Shown here in pieces: positions 27,215 to 39,229 of a DNA stretch of 64,000 bases. The notes below the pieces were generated by a model. That model saw only the letters and a list, made by a program, of their open reading frames with translations. It was not told the DNA's origin and searched no databases. The stretch is from Helopsaltes ochotensis (lineage: Eukaryota > Chordata > Aves > Passeriformes > Locustellidae): the NCBI GenBank assembly GCA_013400155.1, contig VXBM01000015.1, positions 1,204,257-1,268,256 of the forward strand, in the 5' to 3' direction. How positions within the stretch are numbered: the first letter of the stretch is position 1; each line of letters starts with the position of its first letter. The translations under genes were made by a program, and so were the position numbers.

Positions 27215-27275
27215 AGGGAAGTACTGTCATCTGTATTTAAAAGGGAAAATCTGAAACTGGAGGTCAGGATATTTT
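27215..27275 (-). mobile_element. Possible ancient SINE core fragment
   Basis: The + strand reads GGGAAGTACTGTCATCTGTA, TTTAAAAGGGAAAATCTGAA and ACTGGAGGTCAGG. This resembles the GGGAAGT..TTATCCCCATTTTACAGATGGGGAAACTGAGG part of old amniote SINE/L3 elements in reverse. It is short and decayed. Confidence 0.3.
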
Positions 27276-28799
27276 TTCAGCTCTGAAGTCCTGAGTGAGT
27301 GCCTTAAATGGACTGACCATCTTTACTTTCATTTGTAATTTATTTATTTATTTACTTTAAAAGCATTGGAATTGAGTATGAGAATAATCAATCATAATAT
27401 TAATAATGTGAATTTTTTTCTCTATATAACACCACCATGTTAATTTTATTTTGATGTGCTATGCCCTGGGCTACAATCTACTCATTTAACAAAACAAAAT
27501 TACTCATGTTTCTCTTTATCTCATGTTTTAGTGTTTGTATCACTGTACAGATTACTCGCAGCCTGTGCCCTCTGCTATATCATTATATTCTAACTCAACA
27601 GGAACAGGTTGGCTATGAGTTTTTAGTTGAAATATATAATATGCATTTCTCTGTTTATATCCAGCAATATCACATTTTTCCTACATAGACTCTGAACAGC
27701 TCATATTGAGTATATTTGAAGGTTTTCTAAACCTACTGAAAACACAAAACCATTTACAACCAAATCTCTACTTGCTGCTGAAAACCCCTACAAATCATTT
27801 ATTCAAAAAACCATTATCTTCCCTCCATGTGCACAGGTATGAATTAACACTTTGTGTGTACTTTTAATATCATTTAGAGTGTAAATTTACAGGTTCTTCT
27901 GTATTTGAGAGAAATTCTAAGAAATGAGCTAAAGTAATTTTTATTTCCTTTTTTTAAATTTATTTTTTAAAATAGAAGACAATAGTAAAATAGAATTGTA
28001 TCTGTGAGATAGCAGCAAAATCTCTACACATATTTAAAGTCCTCCAAGGCTAATGTCAGACAGAGTTCTTCTTTTCATGTGTGTGAAAGGAAGTAAGGAG
28101 TCCAAGAGATTTGTTGGAATTCTGCTTTTTGCTGGGCACTGGTTTGAAGGAGGGGGAGGTTGAAGCTCTGGCTAACATCACATTCTTTCCTGCATTCCTG
28201 ACGTGGATTACATTTTAGGACTCAACTGTAGATTCACCACATTGCTAAAAATGGTGCAAAGTTTCATTGTGCTGCTCCAGGAGCTGAGCAGGGACTTAGT
28301 GCAAACCTTTGCCTAGCACCATGCTTTGGCAGCTATGGAGCTGCTTGAGAGAAACTTGGGAGCAGTTTCTGTTGGTCCAGCCACTGCAGTATTTTGGTTT
28401 TGAATGTATTGGTTTACTTGGATTGGAATTGTTGTGAAAAGCAGTCAAGGAAGAACACCTCGGAAGGTAAGATATTGTTCAGGAAACACTTGAGAATCAC
28501 TAAGAAACCATGCAAGAGCAAGAAGTCCAGTGAACACGTGAGAAAAAAAATGTTATTTGAAGGAGCAAAGCTAAGGTACAAGCATTTGCTGGGCATACTA
28601 TGGCAGGTACGCCTGCCTCAGGTGATGGCAAATCTTTAGGGGAAATATTCAGCTGGATTACTATAGACATTCTTGTGGCTGGTTCTTAATGCACAATAAA
28701 TGGTTCTGTGATTTGTGACGTTTGAAGAAGGAATAAATCCATCAAATGCTTTTGAGAAGGGAAAACACAACCGAGCAAGACACTTTATGTGGTTGATGG

Positions 28800-29065
28800 G
28801 CTCAGTTAAACCTGAGCACTCAGAGGTGCCTGTGAGGGCACCTCTGCCCAGAGGTGCAGCTCAGTGTCAAGCAGAGATGTGGATGTGTGGACTGGATGAA
28901 AGCCTTGGGATGAGCCAAACCCAAGGGCGATGGGTGCAGGCCCCCAGTGCGGGCTGTGAGCTCAGCTCACCCAAAGCCAGCGAGGTGTCTGTGGGGATGG
29001 GGGGTCCCCGTCCTTGCCCTGACCTCTCTGTGGGCACAGTGACACGTGACAAGGAAGGGTCAGCA
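28800..29065. other. GC-rich patch with perfect hairpin
   Basis: A stretch of about 260 bp that is visibly richer in G and C than its surroundings. It contains a perfect 10-bp stem, CAGAGGTGCC (28821-28830) with GGCACCTCTG (28837-28846), around a six-base loop TGTGAG. A third copy of CAGAGGTGC lies at 28849-28857, and there is a second small palindrome GTGAGCTCAGCTCAC downstream. Overlapping reading frames on both strands (28715-29077 +, 28867-29052 -) have no recognisable domain. It could be a decayed repeat body or a small regulatory patch. Confidence 0.45.
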
Positions 29066-32000
29066 TGGCCTTGCTGAGTATTTCATATTCACTCAGCTAT
29101 TCGGCTATTTTTTGGCAAATCTAAAAAAGGCAGGACCGTGATAAGTATAGGATTGTTTTAAAAGTCTGCTCTTTTGCAAATCGTATGTGTTTAAAATTGC
29201 TCCCCCCTAAGAAATTGCTGCAGCGTGTGAGTTTTAGTATATATGGAATTAGGAGAAAACTTGTGGATTATCAGTAAAGCATTTTCATCCTTCTCATAAA
29301 GTATAACTAATTTAAACTCTCTTTTTCAAAATCTGACATATTTTTCTCTACAGAATATTTTTCAATAGTTCTTAATATTAATTCCCATTACTGTCTGTGG
29401 ACATATGGTAATAAAATTTCCTTGCTCAAAGCTGAAAGTGCAGAATCATTTTGAGACATAAGGGAGGGGAGGGATCTTACACCTTCCCAAGAGAAGCTGT
29501 CTGGTGTGTTTTGCATGCTGGACATGTTTGCTGTGCTGCTTTCTGCACTGGGATGCTACAAAGCACAATGGGAGCATTTATAAAACTTTTTATTGACTAA
29601 GAACGGGACAGTAGCATATGGGAACACCAACAATTGCTAACTGATCATGAAATAAAGAAATTCCAGTATTCCAGTGTTATAAAAAGAAGGGGGGGAAAAA
29701 AAGTCATTCAGAACTTAGTCATATTGGTTCAGCTGTTGTAACCAAAGACTGATAAGATAATAGAAGTCTTTGTGGCTGTTTTCTACTGAAATGCTTTATC
29801 TTTATGATACACTTGGGGCCCTTTAGAGTGGAAGCTTTTTAAACTGCTGCTGGAGTTAGAACTCAAATTAGATGCTGTTGCAATGGCAAGGGGGCTCCCT
29901 AGTCAGGCAGCCCTCACAAAGTGACTTTTATCTCTGAAGCCCTTCCATTATTAGATTGTTACTTTCTTCTGTTTTTCCTGTTTATTTTTGTTGACTTTTG
30001 CTGCCCTATTTTGTGGCATTTAGAAGGTGACCCAATCAAAAAAGGGTAAATGCTAAATGCTGGACAGAGCCTGTGAAGTGGCAACATCACAGCCCATCTG
30101 ATGTGTGCTGCAGACTGCAGTGTTAGACAGAATGGTTTAACCAGGTTATCCCTGGGAAGCTAATTTCAAATACACTTTCTTTTATGTCTAGCATTGTGTT
30201 TTTGCTTTCTTTTCAAACAATGTCCATAATATAATAAAATCCCCTCCAATATAACAGAGAGATTGAGTCACAAAGGTTTTTTTTTAAAAGGAAAAAAAAA
30301 GCTGAAATTGCCTAACTTGAATCAAAATCATTTTTGATTGTTGGTTGAACTGTTTAGGCTGATGATACTTAGGAGCTGCAGTTGTGTGATTTAAAGTCCT
30401 ACTTAGTTTCTGGCAAAGTCCACACTTCTTTCTTGCATTACTGCCTCCTGATTTCGTAAAAGTCATACAATGTGTTTGTTCTAGAAACGTAACAGGAGTA
30501 ATCATTTCTGATTTATTAATTTGTATTTCCTGTAAGCATATGGAGCAGAAGTTAGTTTAGATGCAGTGCATAAACAAGGCTGATATTTGTCATGTTTTAC
30601 ACTAATCACAGAATTCAAGGGAACCAATAATGCTTTGCAGCTGTGTAGAGATTCCACGCAAAGATCTTAAAGCACTTCAGAAACATTAAGTAACCAGGCA
30701 TAAAAACCTCTGATTGGTGGTGTTTTACTTTGTGTACATGTTGGGACACTAGGACACATTCAAGAACCCACAGTAATTTTGTGTCACAGCTAAGAACCCT
30801 ACTTCAGCAAGCTATGGATCATGCCTATGAAAATTTTGGGGTTTTTTATGACTCCAGTATTTTGTCTTTTATTCACTCGACAGAATATGTGGTTTTATCT
30901 AGTTTTCTTTTCCTGAGTGTCAGAGAGGTTAGTTTAAATGTTAGCCTAGAAGTTTATTTTTTTGCTATGCCTGTTTCTTTTTTTCCCTTACCAGCACTTA
31001 TTACACTGCTTCTACCTCAGGACAGCTTGCCACAAGGACAGTAAGGAATTTAACATTGAAAAGCCTCCAGGGTTGCTGACATGCAGCTACATTTGTATAA
31101 AAACTGAATACGTTGTACAAGGTAACAGGAGCGTTCAAAGGTGGTAAACCAGTGGTTGATATAGGAACTATAGTCATATTGCATAGCTATACTTACAGGA
31201 TATTAGGTTTTAAATTCTCTCTCTCTTTTTTTTTTTCTTTTTTTTAATACTTAAAGAAATCTAAGCAGATAAAATGCAGGATGATTATGATTTTTATTAA
31301 ATGCAGTTTAAGATAAATTGTGCTCTTTCTATTACATTATGTACCAGGAATCGTGTAGTATTCGAATTGGTTTTAAAAGATAGAGTTTTGCCACCAGCAG
31401 AATCCTTTCTAAATGTAATTTTAACCACAAGTTTAACTCTTCTCTCTTTTTCAGTAGATTTATAGCTGCTTTTTTATTTTCTGTCTCCTGGTTAGATTGA
31501 CCTATGACCAGAATTTCAAAAAGTCAAAAGTTCTCTTGAATGGCTTATTTCCCTTCAATCTGAATAATTTATCTCAATTTGTTCTGAAATCCAAAATAAA
31601 GAGTAAAGCAATGAGCAAACAGGGAAAAATTAAAATATTACTTCAACTAGATTATTATCACAAATGGGGGGATATACTCAAAGTACTATCAGAAATAATT
31701 TTTTTTCCTGAACTTTCAATGGGACTAACACATCTTCATTTTAAAAAGAAGTCCTTAAACACTATCAGCTTCCCACCAACACTCAAAATTTTAAATACTA
31801 CTGGTAAAGGGAGTCAATGGATCAAATTCAGTATATCTGTAGTCACTGAAATAAAGGCCCCTAAGAAAAATGTGTCAATTTTAAAGGTCTTTCCTAACTG
31901 AAGACCATTTTGTGATAGAGCCAAAGGTTAATAAAATCAGTAGTGAATGTAGCAATTTTACAGATAAGCTATTCACAACAAGTGTAGTTACTTGAATAAA

Positions 32001-32747
32001 AAGCTAATTCAGTTCTAAAATGCCACATGCAGTAGCAGTGAATAGCTGCTTTTAGGTGCTTTCTGGAGAAGGATAAAATACAGAATCACAGCACTCTTCT
32101 TTTCCAGCATCCCTGGCTGCCTGTAAATTGCTGTGAATGGGACTGTGGGCTGACAGGCTCTATTAAGACAAACTGCCTTTCTCATCGGAGAGATAAAATA
32201 AATCAGGTGTTTAGTCAAATTAAAATACTTCAGATGGAGCAGGCCCTGGGGAGCACTGATCCACCTGACAAATCTGAGAGAAACTCAAGACAGATGTGTT
32301 TTGGGGATAAGGAAGACCCCATGGAAAAAAATGCACTGCTGTCTTTGGAGTAAGAGAATAGAATTAGAACAGAGAGAGAGCTGTGGTATATAATATTTTA
32401 TGGAGGCTGGCACATTTACTGTTCATTTTTTACTAAGCTTTTTGTTTTATCTGTTTTTATGGCAAATACATTTTACAGATAGCTGTATTTTTATTTTATT
32501 TATAGATATTTTCAGTCAGCAGCAGAAGTTTATTTACTGGTAATGAGTTTAGGAATCTCATTGCTCGCTGCAGTAAGTGGATGCAAAACAGATGATGATG
32601 GCACACAGCTACTGATGACCTCTCTTGTCCCAGCCAGATCAGCTCAATCTGGTCTGCATTCTAAGCAAGTTGGTTTTTATTGGTATTTAAACTGTAAAAT
32701 AATGGTCAGGATTTTCCACTCTAAAATTGAATTATAGCTCCCCCCGA

Positions 32748-32755
32748 CCGCCCCC
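32748..32755 (-). promoter_or_regulatory. Isolated GC-box (SP/KLF-type motif)
   Basis: CCGCCCCC, the reverse complement of GGGGGCGG, lies in a short C-rich run (32739-32758) inside AT-rich sequence. SP/KLF factors bind such boxes. There is no TATA box, CpG island or exon beside it, so promoter activity is not supported. Confidence 0.2.
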
Positions 32756-33066
32756 ATGCAGTGTTCATACACCAACATTCTAATCTTGTGCTTGCTCTCG
32801 TCTGGAGCAGTGCTCGGTTAGGTGTCCTGCAGCTTCATGGAGGTCTCGTGATTTTCCAGGAGAACAGTGTACATTTTGTGGTCATCAGTTCTATTCTGTT
32901 GCTGGATTACATAACAGGGTACAAATTAAAGAGCAGAGTACTGCTCAAATGGGGTCATTTATTTCAGATGTGTTTCTTGGGGAAGGGAAAAGGAAAGAAA
33001 AACAATTACTGTGGATTCCTGAATAAGAACAGTTACTTCTGTCTGCTATTGTAAAAAAATCAGGGG

Positions 33067-33080
33067 AAAAAAAAAAAAAA
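33067..33080. repeat. Poly-A tract (A14)
   Basis: A run of 14 A, preceded by GGGG. It has no preceding retrotransposon body or target-site duplication that I can see. Confidence 0.7.
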
Positions 33081-35541
33081 GTGGCAGCTATATCAAATGG
33101 TTCTAAGAAATCCTAACAAAACAACAATATTTTGTAGCCTTAGCAGGCATTCTTTGTGGCGGTTTTCTACTCATGTTATGAAGCAAGTACAAGCTATACA
33201 GAATAATCTGGAAATGGAGTGGGAAATTAATGTCTGCTTTGGGTGTGTAAAATATTTTATGACTGTAAGCTCAGGGGCTTGCATTATGATGCCAAAGCTG
33301 TTTGGCAGATGTGAAAGTCTCAAGCTGTTGTTTCCCAGGTGGCAGTGGAGGACAATAAGCATCATTTGAGGCAGCAGGTTGCTTCCCATTGGCTTTCTAA
33401 AATAGGTGGGTGGTCGCTTCTCATCACAATGGAGCAATCACAAGGTAATTTTTCTTTGGCAGAACAGTCTTTTACCCGTGGAAATGAATTCAAAACCACC
33501 TAGATAACCTTTGAACTGTACTGAAAAATCTTCAAGACTGAATAACACAGTTTAGGAGGCTTAAGATATGTCCATACTGAAGTTGGAGATAATTGAACAA
33601 ATGTCAGCATGGAGCTCAGGACATGCTAAAGGATCCTGGCAAGGCAGTATCTCCAGTGCAGGTACTTTCCTGGCCACACACCTGCCTAAGCTTACTTCCA
33701 AAAATTATTTTGTTTTTGTTTTGGTCTTGTGACAGCTTTTTGCACAGAACTCTTCTATTGCTTCAGTCACTCCTATCACACTAAGGTTTTGCAGTGAGTT
33801 GGTCTGTGTAGTAGAGTGTCCTTCAGCATCCATCATACCTCTCGTGACTAAAGAAATCACTCACAACCCTTTCTGAAATTTCTACTACAACAGAATTTAC
33901 ACATTTTTCTTCTTCTGCAGACCTGTGTCACATGTATACTGGATGTACATTAGGCATTAGGGGGTAGGGTACTCTTTGGAAACTTGGAAACTCTTTTAAA
34001 ACTAAGACAATTAATAGTGACTAAGAAATTGAATCTTTTTCAGTACTTTGTATTGCTAAATGGAATTAATAAATGTACAGATAATGAGGTAGCCTTTGTT
34101 TCTCGGAGTTTGTTTAGAGTGAATGATTAAGCCATGCAGTTTCTTTTTTCGGTATGAAGCAATTTCAGACTGAGGTTTTATTGTATGCAGCTTTTGAAAT
34201 GAAATTCTGTGTAGGAATTATACCGGCCCCACAATGTAAGTAGTAGATAATCTTGGGTTTGTCACCTACTTGGCAGGAGCCTGTTTTGTCTTCCTTCTCC
34301 TTATGAAACCTGTCCGCCTCTTTCTTCTCTTCTTCAGAAGGTATTCATCTTATTCCTGGGAAGAAGCTGGAGTCATAATTTTGTGACAGTTTCTTCATTC
34401 CCTCTCAGGTCATGTTGCTCACACATTTTCCTCCTTTTCCAAAGTCATGTGACTTCTTTATCACAGTCCTCTATTGTGAATAGAGGAAAGGAAGTTTCTG
34501 AATATCCTCTTTTGTGCCACTACTCCTATCCTTGTGGTAGACTACAGACTTGGTTTTCTTCTCTAATTTTTGATTCTATTGTACAACATTAAATTGCTTT
34601 ATTTAACCCACTTCCAACTCTAAACCTCTTTCAGATTCTCTTCCAATATTCTTGAGCTTCTACCTTGCTGAATTTATATTCTCTCTTATAGATCTATGAG
34701 TCTGAGTGCTCACAAAAGGAAATGTATCGTATGGTTCAAATATAGGAAATGACATTGCTGTTTCTGACAGAGTAATACGTTCCTATATAAGAAGGGATAT
34801 TTTCAGATTGATTTGGAAAAGGACCCTGTACTCTCCACTTATGAGACCCATGCAATTTACCCATAAACAGACCATTAAGCATCATTAGTGCAAAGAATAA
34901 ATGTACCGTAGTTTCATATTAATTAAGTGCTCTCTGTAGAGTAAACTTTGAAAGTTAAATGAAAATTCTTAAGCTATTTTCTCAGGTTAGCCATTTCTCT
35001 TGGGGACAAGTAAAGCTCATTTTTAATACACAATCCACAACCAAAGATTACATTTACCTAAATGATCTACCAGATATATGGGCATTTTGGAGAAATGATC
35101 AATAAATTCTTAAACTGCTTCTTCCACCAAACAGCATCTTTTAAATTCTTTTTTAGCATTTGTACATACTTGGAGTGAAAAAATGAGAAAATATATAAAC
35201 TGAGGTAAAATTATGTCTGATAAACTATGAATGTATTTATCACAGTGGGCAGATTTAGATGGAGAAGATACATAGATTCATACAGAATAAATCCCTATCA
35301 GAAAAAAGGAAATATTCTGTATCTTTTCTGCTCCCATTTCTGTTACATCCTCCTCTGCTTAGAGCGCAGCAAATCCATGTTACATTCTTTTGAGATTTGT
35401 TAGTAGAAAATACATCCAAGCTGCAGTTTGAAAAAAGCTCATTGGTGATGCAGCCATTTTTTTTTTCAGGGGTGGGGGTAAATATTGCTTTGTAATTATT
35501 GTCTACCTCATATTTACAGTACATCTTTCCCCCACATTTAG

Positions 35542-35714
35542 GTACACCAGAAAGCCTGGCAGAAAAAGAGCGACAGCTCTCTACTATGATCACCCAGCTG
35601 ATCAGCTTACGGGAGCAGCTCCTGGCTGCCCACGATGAGCAGAAAAAGCTGGCAGCCTCACAAATTGAAAAACAACGGCAGCAAATGGACCTTGCTCGCC
35701 AACAGCAAGAACAG
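35542..35714 (+). CDS. SOX6: SOX6 internal coding exon (leucine zipper and start of Q-box)
   Basis: A 173-bp exon between acceptor TTTCCCCCACATTTAG and donor CAG|GTGAGG. It enters at the second base of a Gly codon (phase 1) and leaves at a codon boundary (phase 0). It encodes (G)TPESLAEKERQL, then STMITQLISLREQL, then LAAHDEQKKLAASQIEKQRQ and QMDLARQQQEQ. Leucines spaced seven apart in RQL-STMITQL-ISLREQL form the SoxD leucine zipper, and the Q/R-rich tail begins the Q-box. This coiled coil mediates SOX5/SOX6 homo- and heterodimerisation (family knowledge). The sequence looks identical to the mammalian SOX6 segment I recall. Because 173 is not a multiple of three and the phases differ, skipping this exon would shift the frame. 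The open frame continues 27 bases past the donor to a stop at 35739-35741. Confidence 0.97.
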
Positions 35715-38700
35715 GTGAGGCTCCAAGAAAGAAACCTGTGAAAATGGTTCACACAGAATGCATATCACAAACTCTGTTCTGCCTGCTGTTGTTTCCTTTT
35801 GTGTTTTTTGTTAAAAGAGCTTAAATATCTGCAGAAGTTATACATTTTTCCTGAAAGAGGAAGTATCATAGCACCCTGAAAAAAAAGGGAGGAGTGGATG
35901 ATAGATTTCACAGTTCTTGTTCCTTGCACTGAGATGCAATTTTGAGAGTTACCAACAAGCCAGATTATAACCATTATTTAACTCTTTCTCTTTTTGACAA
36001 GAAAACAATTAAACAAAACCCCTTAAGCATACTCAAGCATTCAAATGCCTTGCACAGGTAAGGTTTGATTTGTTTGTTCAGGTTGTGACTTTTTTTTCTT
36101 GTTTTGTCTTTTTGTTTTGTTGGATTGTTTTCCTTGATTATTTGTTTGTTTTAAACGAGCTGTCCTCTTCTCACTGAACAAAAGTGCAACAACAATGATC
36201 CCATGCACTAGTCCCCTAGGCATTAGATCAGACAGATCCAAATTAATGTGTGGTTTTTAGGAATCTGACATTATTACTAGAATTATCTTTTCAGTTAAAT
36301 ATATTTTATAGGATATATACAGCAATGTATGCTCTGTTGATTTTAATGAGTTGTGACGTCTGGTATTTTATGTGCTTGGGTATTTGCCCACATGTAGGAA
36401 TATGGACTCATCCCCTAATGGAAAATAACATAAAGGAACACTGTAAAAAATCAGAAGTTAGAATGTCATTTAGCCATCTAGAGATGACACAGTAATTAAC
36501 TATTGACACTTGTGAATAAGCTAGCACAAATTAATCTTGACACATTTGCAGACGAGTGATATCTTACAGTGAACACTTTGTAATTATATTTCAAAATGAA
36601 AATTAAATGACACTTAAAACTAGGTTGTCATGCTCAATGAAGCGAGCATGTAGCTCAACCGATAGGCAAATAAAATTCAGAATTTGAGCCACATGGTGCT
36701 TGTGTACCCTACTTTACTGTGTCAAGCCTATACATCAAGACGATGCTATGGTAATTACATTGCAGGGCCTTGGGTACATTTTCTGTCACAGTACTGCTCC
36801 AGCTAAGAGGAACCTTTGAGATTAGATGCTCCATGATATATTTCTTGTTTTCATCAGGAAACACCTATTCAAATGGTGCTACATTGAACATGCAGGTACA
36901 AAAAGCTCCTTCACAAGCAGTCAGAACCCTGGCAAATCTGTGTCTTTGCACGTGTAAACAAAAGCCTTCTCCTGGTCTTGGCTGCGATTTACTGTGTTAA
37001 GCTGTAGCCAGGTCATCAGCATCTCCAACCAACACTGGATGTAGGGTACTGTGTACCTGTGAAAAAAGGATAGAGCATCAGGAGAGAATGTCCCACAATG
37101 TAGCTCCATGCCCTGTATAATTTCACTGTGAAGCTGCATTCTGTAATCATCTTTTACCTTTGCTGAGACTCTAGCAGCAGGGGCAAGGTGGACATAAACC
37201 TGACAGACCTTATCTTGAATTACAAGCTCTGCATTTCTAAGATTGAGTCACACAATTGGTGTGTTGCTCACTAAAGGTGGTAACTCCAGCTCTCATAGAG
37301 GTTTTAAATATTCCATGTAGCACTGTCCCCATTAGGGTTGTTTCAGCAAGCACAGCCACCACTGCTGGTCACTGTGCTGACAACAGATACCTGAGATTCT
37401 AGGACATGCCCCTGGGCTACCTGGGCACATGAACTGCCAGCTCTCTTTGAATTCCCTTTTTCACTCAGGCACAAGGGTCTGCTCATTCAGTCCTCACTCG
37501 CTGTATTTTATTGACTTGCCTGGGAAGTTCATCTAGAAATGTTTGAACAACAGGCTCCTAAAAGGAGTTTGCATCAGTGAGATGCTTGATCCGTGAGAGT
37601 TGCTTGACTCCATTTTCTTCCAGCCCCTTTGCCTTCATCCAGCCCGGAATCACGTAGACCTTAATTTGCCTCCTCGAGGCCAGTTACAAGACTCAAAAAA
37701 CGTATGAATTTTGTGTTGATTTCTCTTTAAAAAGTGAATTTTAACTGAAAAAACTTTGAGTTATTTCCATGTGACAGTGAGAGATTAGGGAAATGACAGC
37801 CTTGGTCTCTGTGTGTGCACAATTACAAGCTATTAATGTGTGACTCCAAATTCCTTATGAGTTAATCTGAACAGTTTTCACTAGAAGTATGTGATTGTTT
37901 ATTTCCAAACCAACCTTGATACATTCCTGTCATTTTTTTATCATAAAAACATTTTACTTAGCTTTCTCTGTTTATAACAGAGTTAAGTGTGCTCAGAAGA
38001 TGTTGGGGAAGGAGAGCAACAGGGTTTTTGCCAAAAGAGAAACAGTGGATTTGAGTGACCAAAATACCTTTGTCACCAACTTCTTGCTGTTTTATATGAT
38101 TCCTCTGCTCTAGATAAATATTTATAGGAGGGGAAATTATACTTAAGGAATGAAGGTAGCAGAAGTGCTGAGGCTGGGATTTCCAGGAAACACAAATCTT
38201 GTCCTCATTTCAGTCTGCTGCACTTACCCTTCTAAAGCAGAAGTCCAGTTGTTCCCCCAGCTCCCTGTGGCTCCATCCACATCACCCATTGCAGGGAGCA
38301 GCTCTGTGGTCTGAGGACAGGGTCCTATTTCCCTTCCACTCTAGCATGCTGATTTTGTGGGAATCAGGGAGGTAGATGGAGTATCTGTAGCAAATCCTCA
38401 CCAGTCTCTTAGTGTTCCCCACCCGTGAACATTTGCCGTTCTCCTTCTATGTTAGAGAAGAGGCAGAGTGAACCTTTTATCCCCCAGTTCCCTTACTGAA
38501 TCTAACAAATGAGGGTAAGAGTATTGACATATTTCATAGGGTTGTGTGGAGTTGCTGAGCAGCAGGTACTGCTTTTACACAGAATAAGGCCCTGCTTCTC
38601 GAAGTAGCTCCAAAGATGGTTTTTGAGATTTGCAAGAGATGTAATGTGCTGCTCGTTGTGAAGGAAGTTGGAGCAGCTTAGCCCTAGGAGCTCGTGCTGA

Positions 38701-39160
38701 ATAGTGAAACATCTATAAAACCAGCCAAGGCTCCAGTTCAGCAAAGCAGGAAAATGTATGTTTAACCTTAAGCACCTGCATAATCCCATCCCTATTCAGA
38801 AAAGCACTTATTTTTAAGCATGTTTGATTCCCATTGTAGCTAACAGTAATGCATCATAGTTAAAGATCACCACAGACTTAAATGCTTTGTTGAATAGTGA
38901 TGAGATTATTCACATGCACACAAATAAACCTGTTTCTGTGCTTTTCAGAGCTAAGGCCTCACTGCTTAAAATACATATTTCTTATTTGCTAAGTATATTT
39001 TTATGTTGCATTTAAATTTACTTCTAAAAGATGCCCCATTAAAAAACTTAATATGCTTAATAAAATATAATAAAGAATAGCAAATATTATGTTTTTCGGT
39101 CAATAGTATTGAAATTTCAATATTGCTGTTTTAATTTAATGGAAATTTTATTTCTAATAG
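35715..39160 (+). other. SOX6: SOX6 intron of 3.4 kb
   Basis: The intron runs from donor GTGAGG to acceptor TTTATTTCTAATAG (AG at 39159-39160). It contains T/G-rich low-complexity sequence at about 36080-36150, a tRNA-like stretch at about 36629-36705, and a less AT-rich segment at about 37160-37700 that I cannot name. Chance ORFs of 60-95 codons were not annotated. I see nothing else. Confidence 0.85.
36629..36705 (+). other. tRNA-like stretch, possible decayed tRNA-derived SINE or tRNA relic
   Basis: The sequence starts with a 7-bp hairpin (CATGCTC at 36629-36635, GAGCATG at 36644-36650). It continues with TAGCTCAACCGATAGG, which resembles the tRNA D-arm/A-box (TAGCTCAGTTGGTAG). About 30 bases later AATTTGAGCC loosely recalls a B-box (GGTTCGAATCC). 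Stem pairing for a full cloverleaf is not evident, so a functional tRNA is unlikely. Confidence 0.25.
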
Positions 39161-39229
39161 ATTGCAAGACAACAGCAGCAACTTCTGCAACAGCAGCACA
39201 AAATCAATCTACTGCAGCAGCAAATTCAG
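39161..39229 (+). CDS. SOX6: SOX6 internal coding exon (Q-box)
   Basis: A 69-bp, phase 0 to phase 0 exon encoding exactly 23 residues: IARQQQQLLQQQHKIN, then LLQQQIQ. The acceptor is TTCTAATAG and the donor is CAG|GTCAGT. It joins in frame to the QQQEQ end of the previous exon and completes the glutamine-rich part of the SoxD coiled coil. It is identical to my recollection of SOX6, and also of SOX5, here, so this exon alone would not tell the two apart. The exon at 35542 does. Its length is divisible by three, so it could be skipped without a frameshift. In SOX6 the next residues are VQGHMPPLM. I do not find them, so the next exon lies past 64000. Confidence 0.96.

Larger units (their letters stand above)
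9012..35541 (+). other. SOX6: SOX6 intron of 26.5 kb
   Basis: The intron runs from donor GTATCT (9012) to acceptor CCCCCACATTTAG (AG at 35540-35541). It holds the assembly gap, an amniote SINE-like relic (about 10868-11030), an old CR1 (about 16190-16625), another old CR1 fragment (about 21955-22082), a young CR1 tail (20431-20560), a TA microsatellite, an 18-bp minisatellite, a GC-rich patch (about 28800-29060) and a CRE/AP-1-like motif cluster (22162). Reading frames up to 134 codons (31497-31901 is the longest) are AT-driven and match no family I know. I see nothing nameable in the other long stretches, for example 11100-12200, 12400-15500, 17000-20400, 22600-26400 and 29100-35200. Confidence 0.85.

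Noticed and set aside
28715..29077. 120-codon frame in the GC-rich patch
   Set aside because: Frames are open on both strands because the patch is GC-rich. There are no domain features and no exon borders. Kept only as an unexplained patch.
31497..31901. 134-codon + strand frame
   Set aside because: Lysine/asparagine/isoleucine-rich as expected of AT-rich DNA, with no domain and no exon-like borders.
35255..35752. 165-codon minus-strand frame over the SOX6 zipper exon
   Set aside because: Its first third is the antisense of the conserved exon (serine/cysteine/arginine-rich because the sense strand is Q/L/K-rich). The rest is intron. It is a shadow of SOX6.
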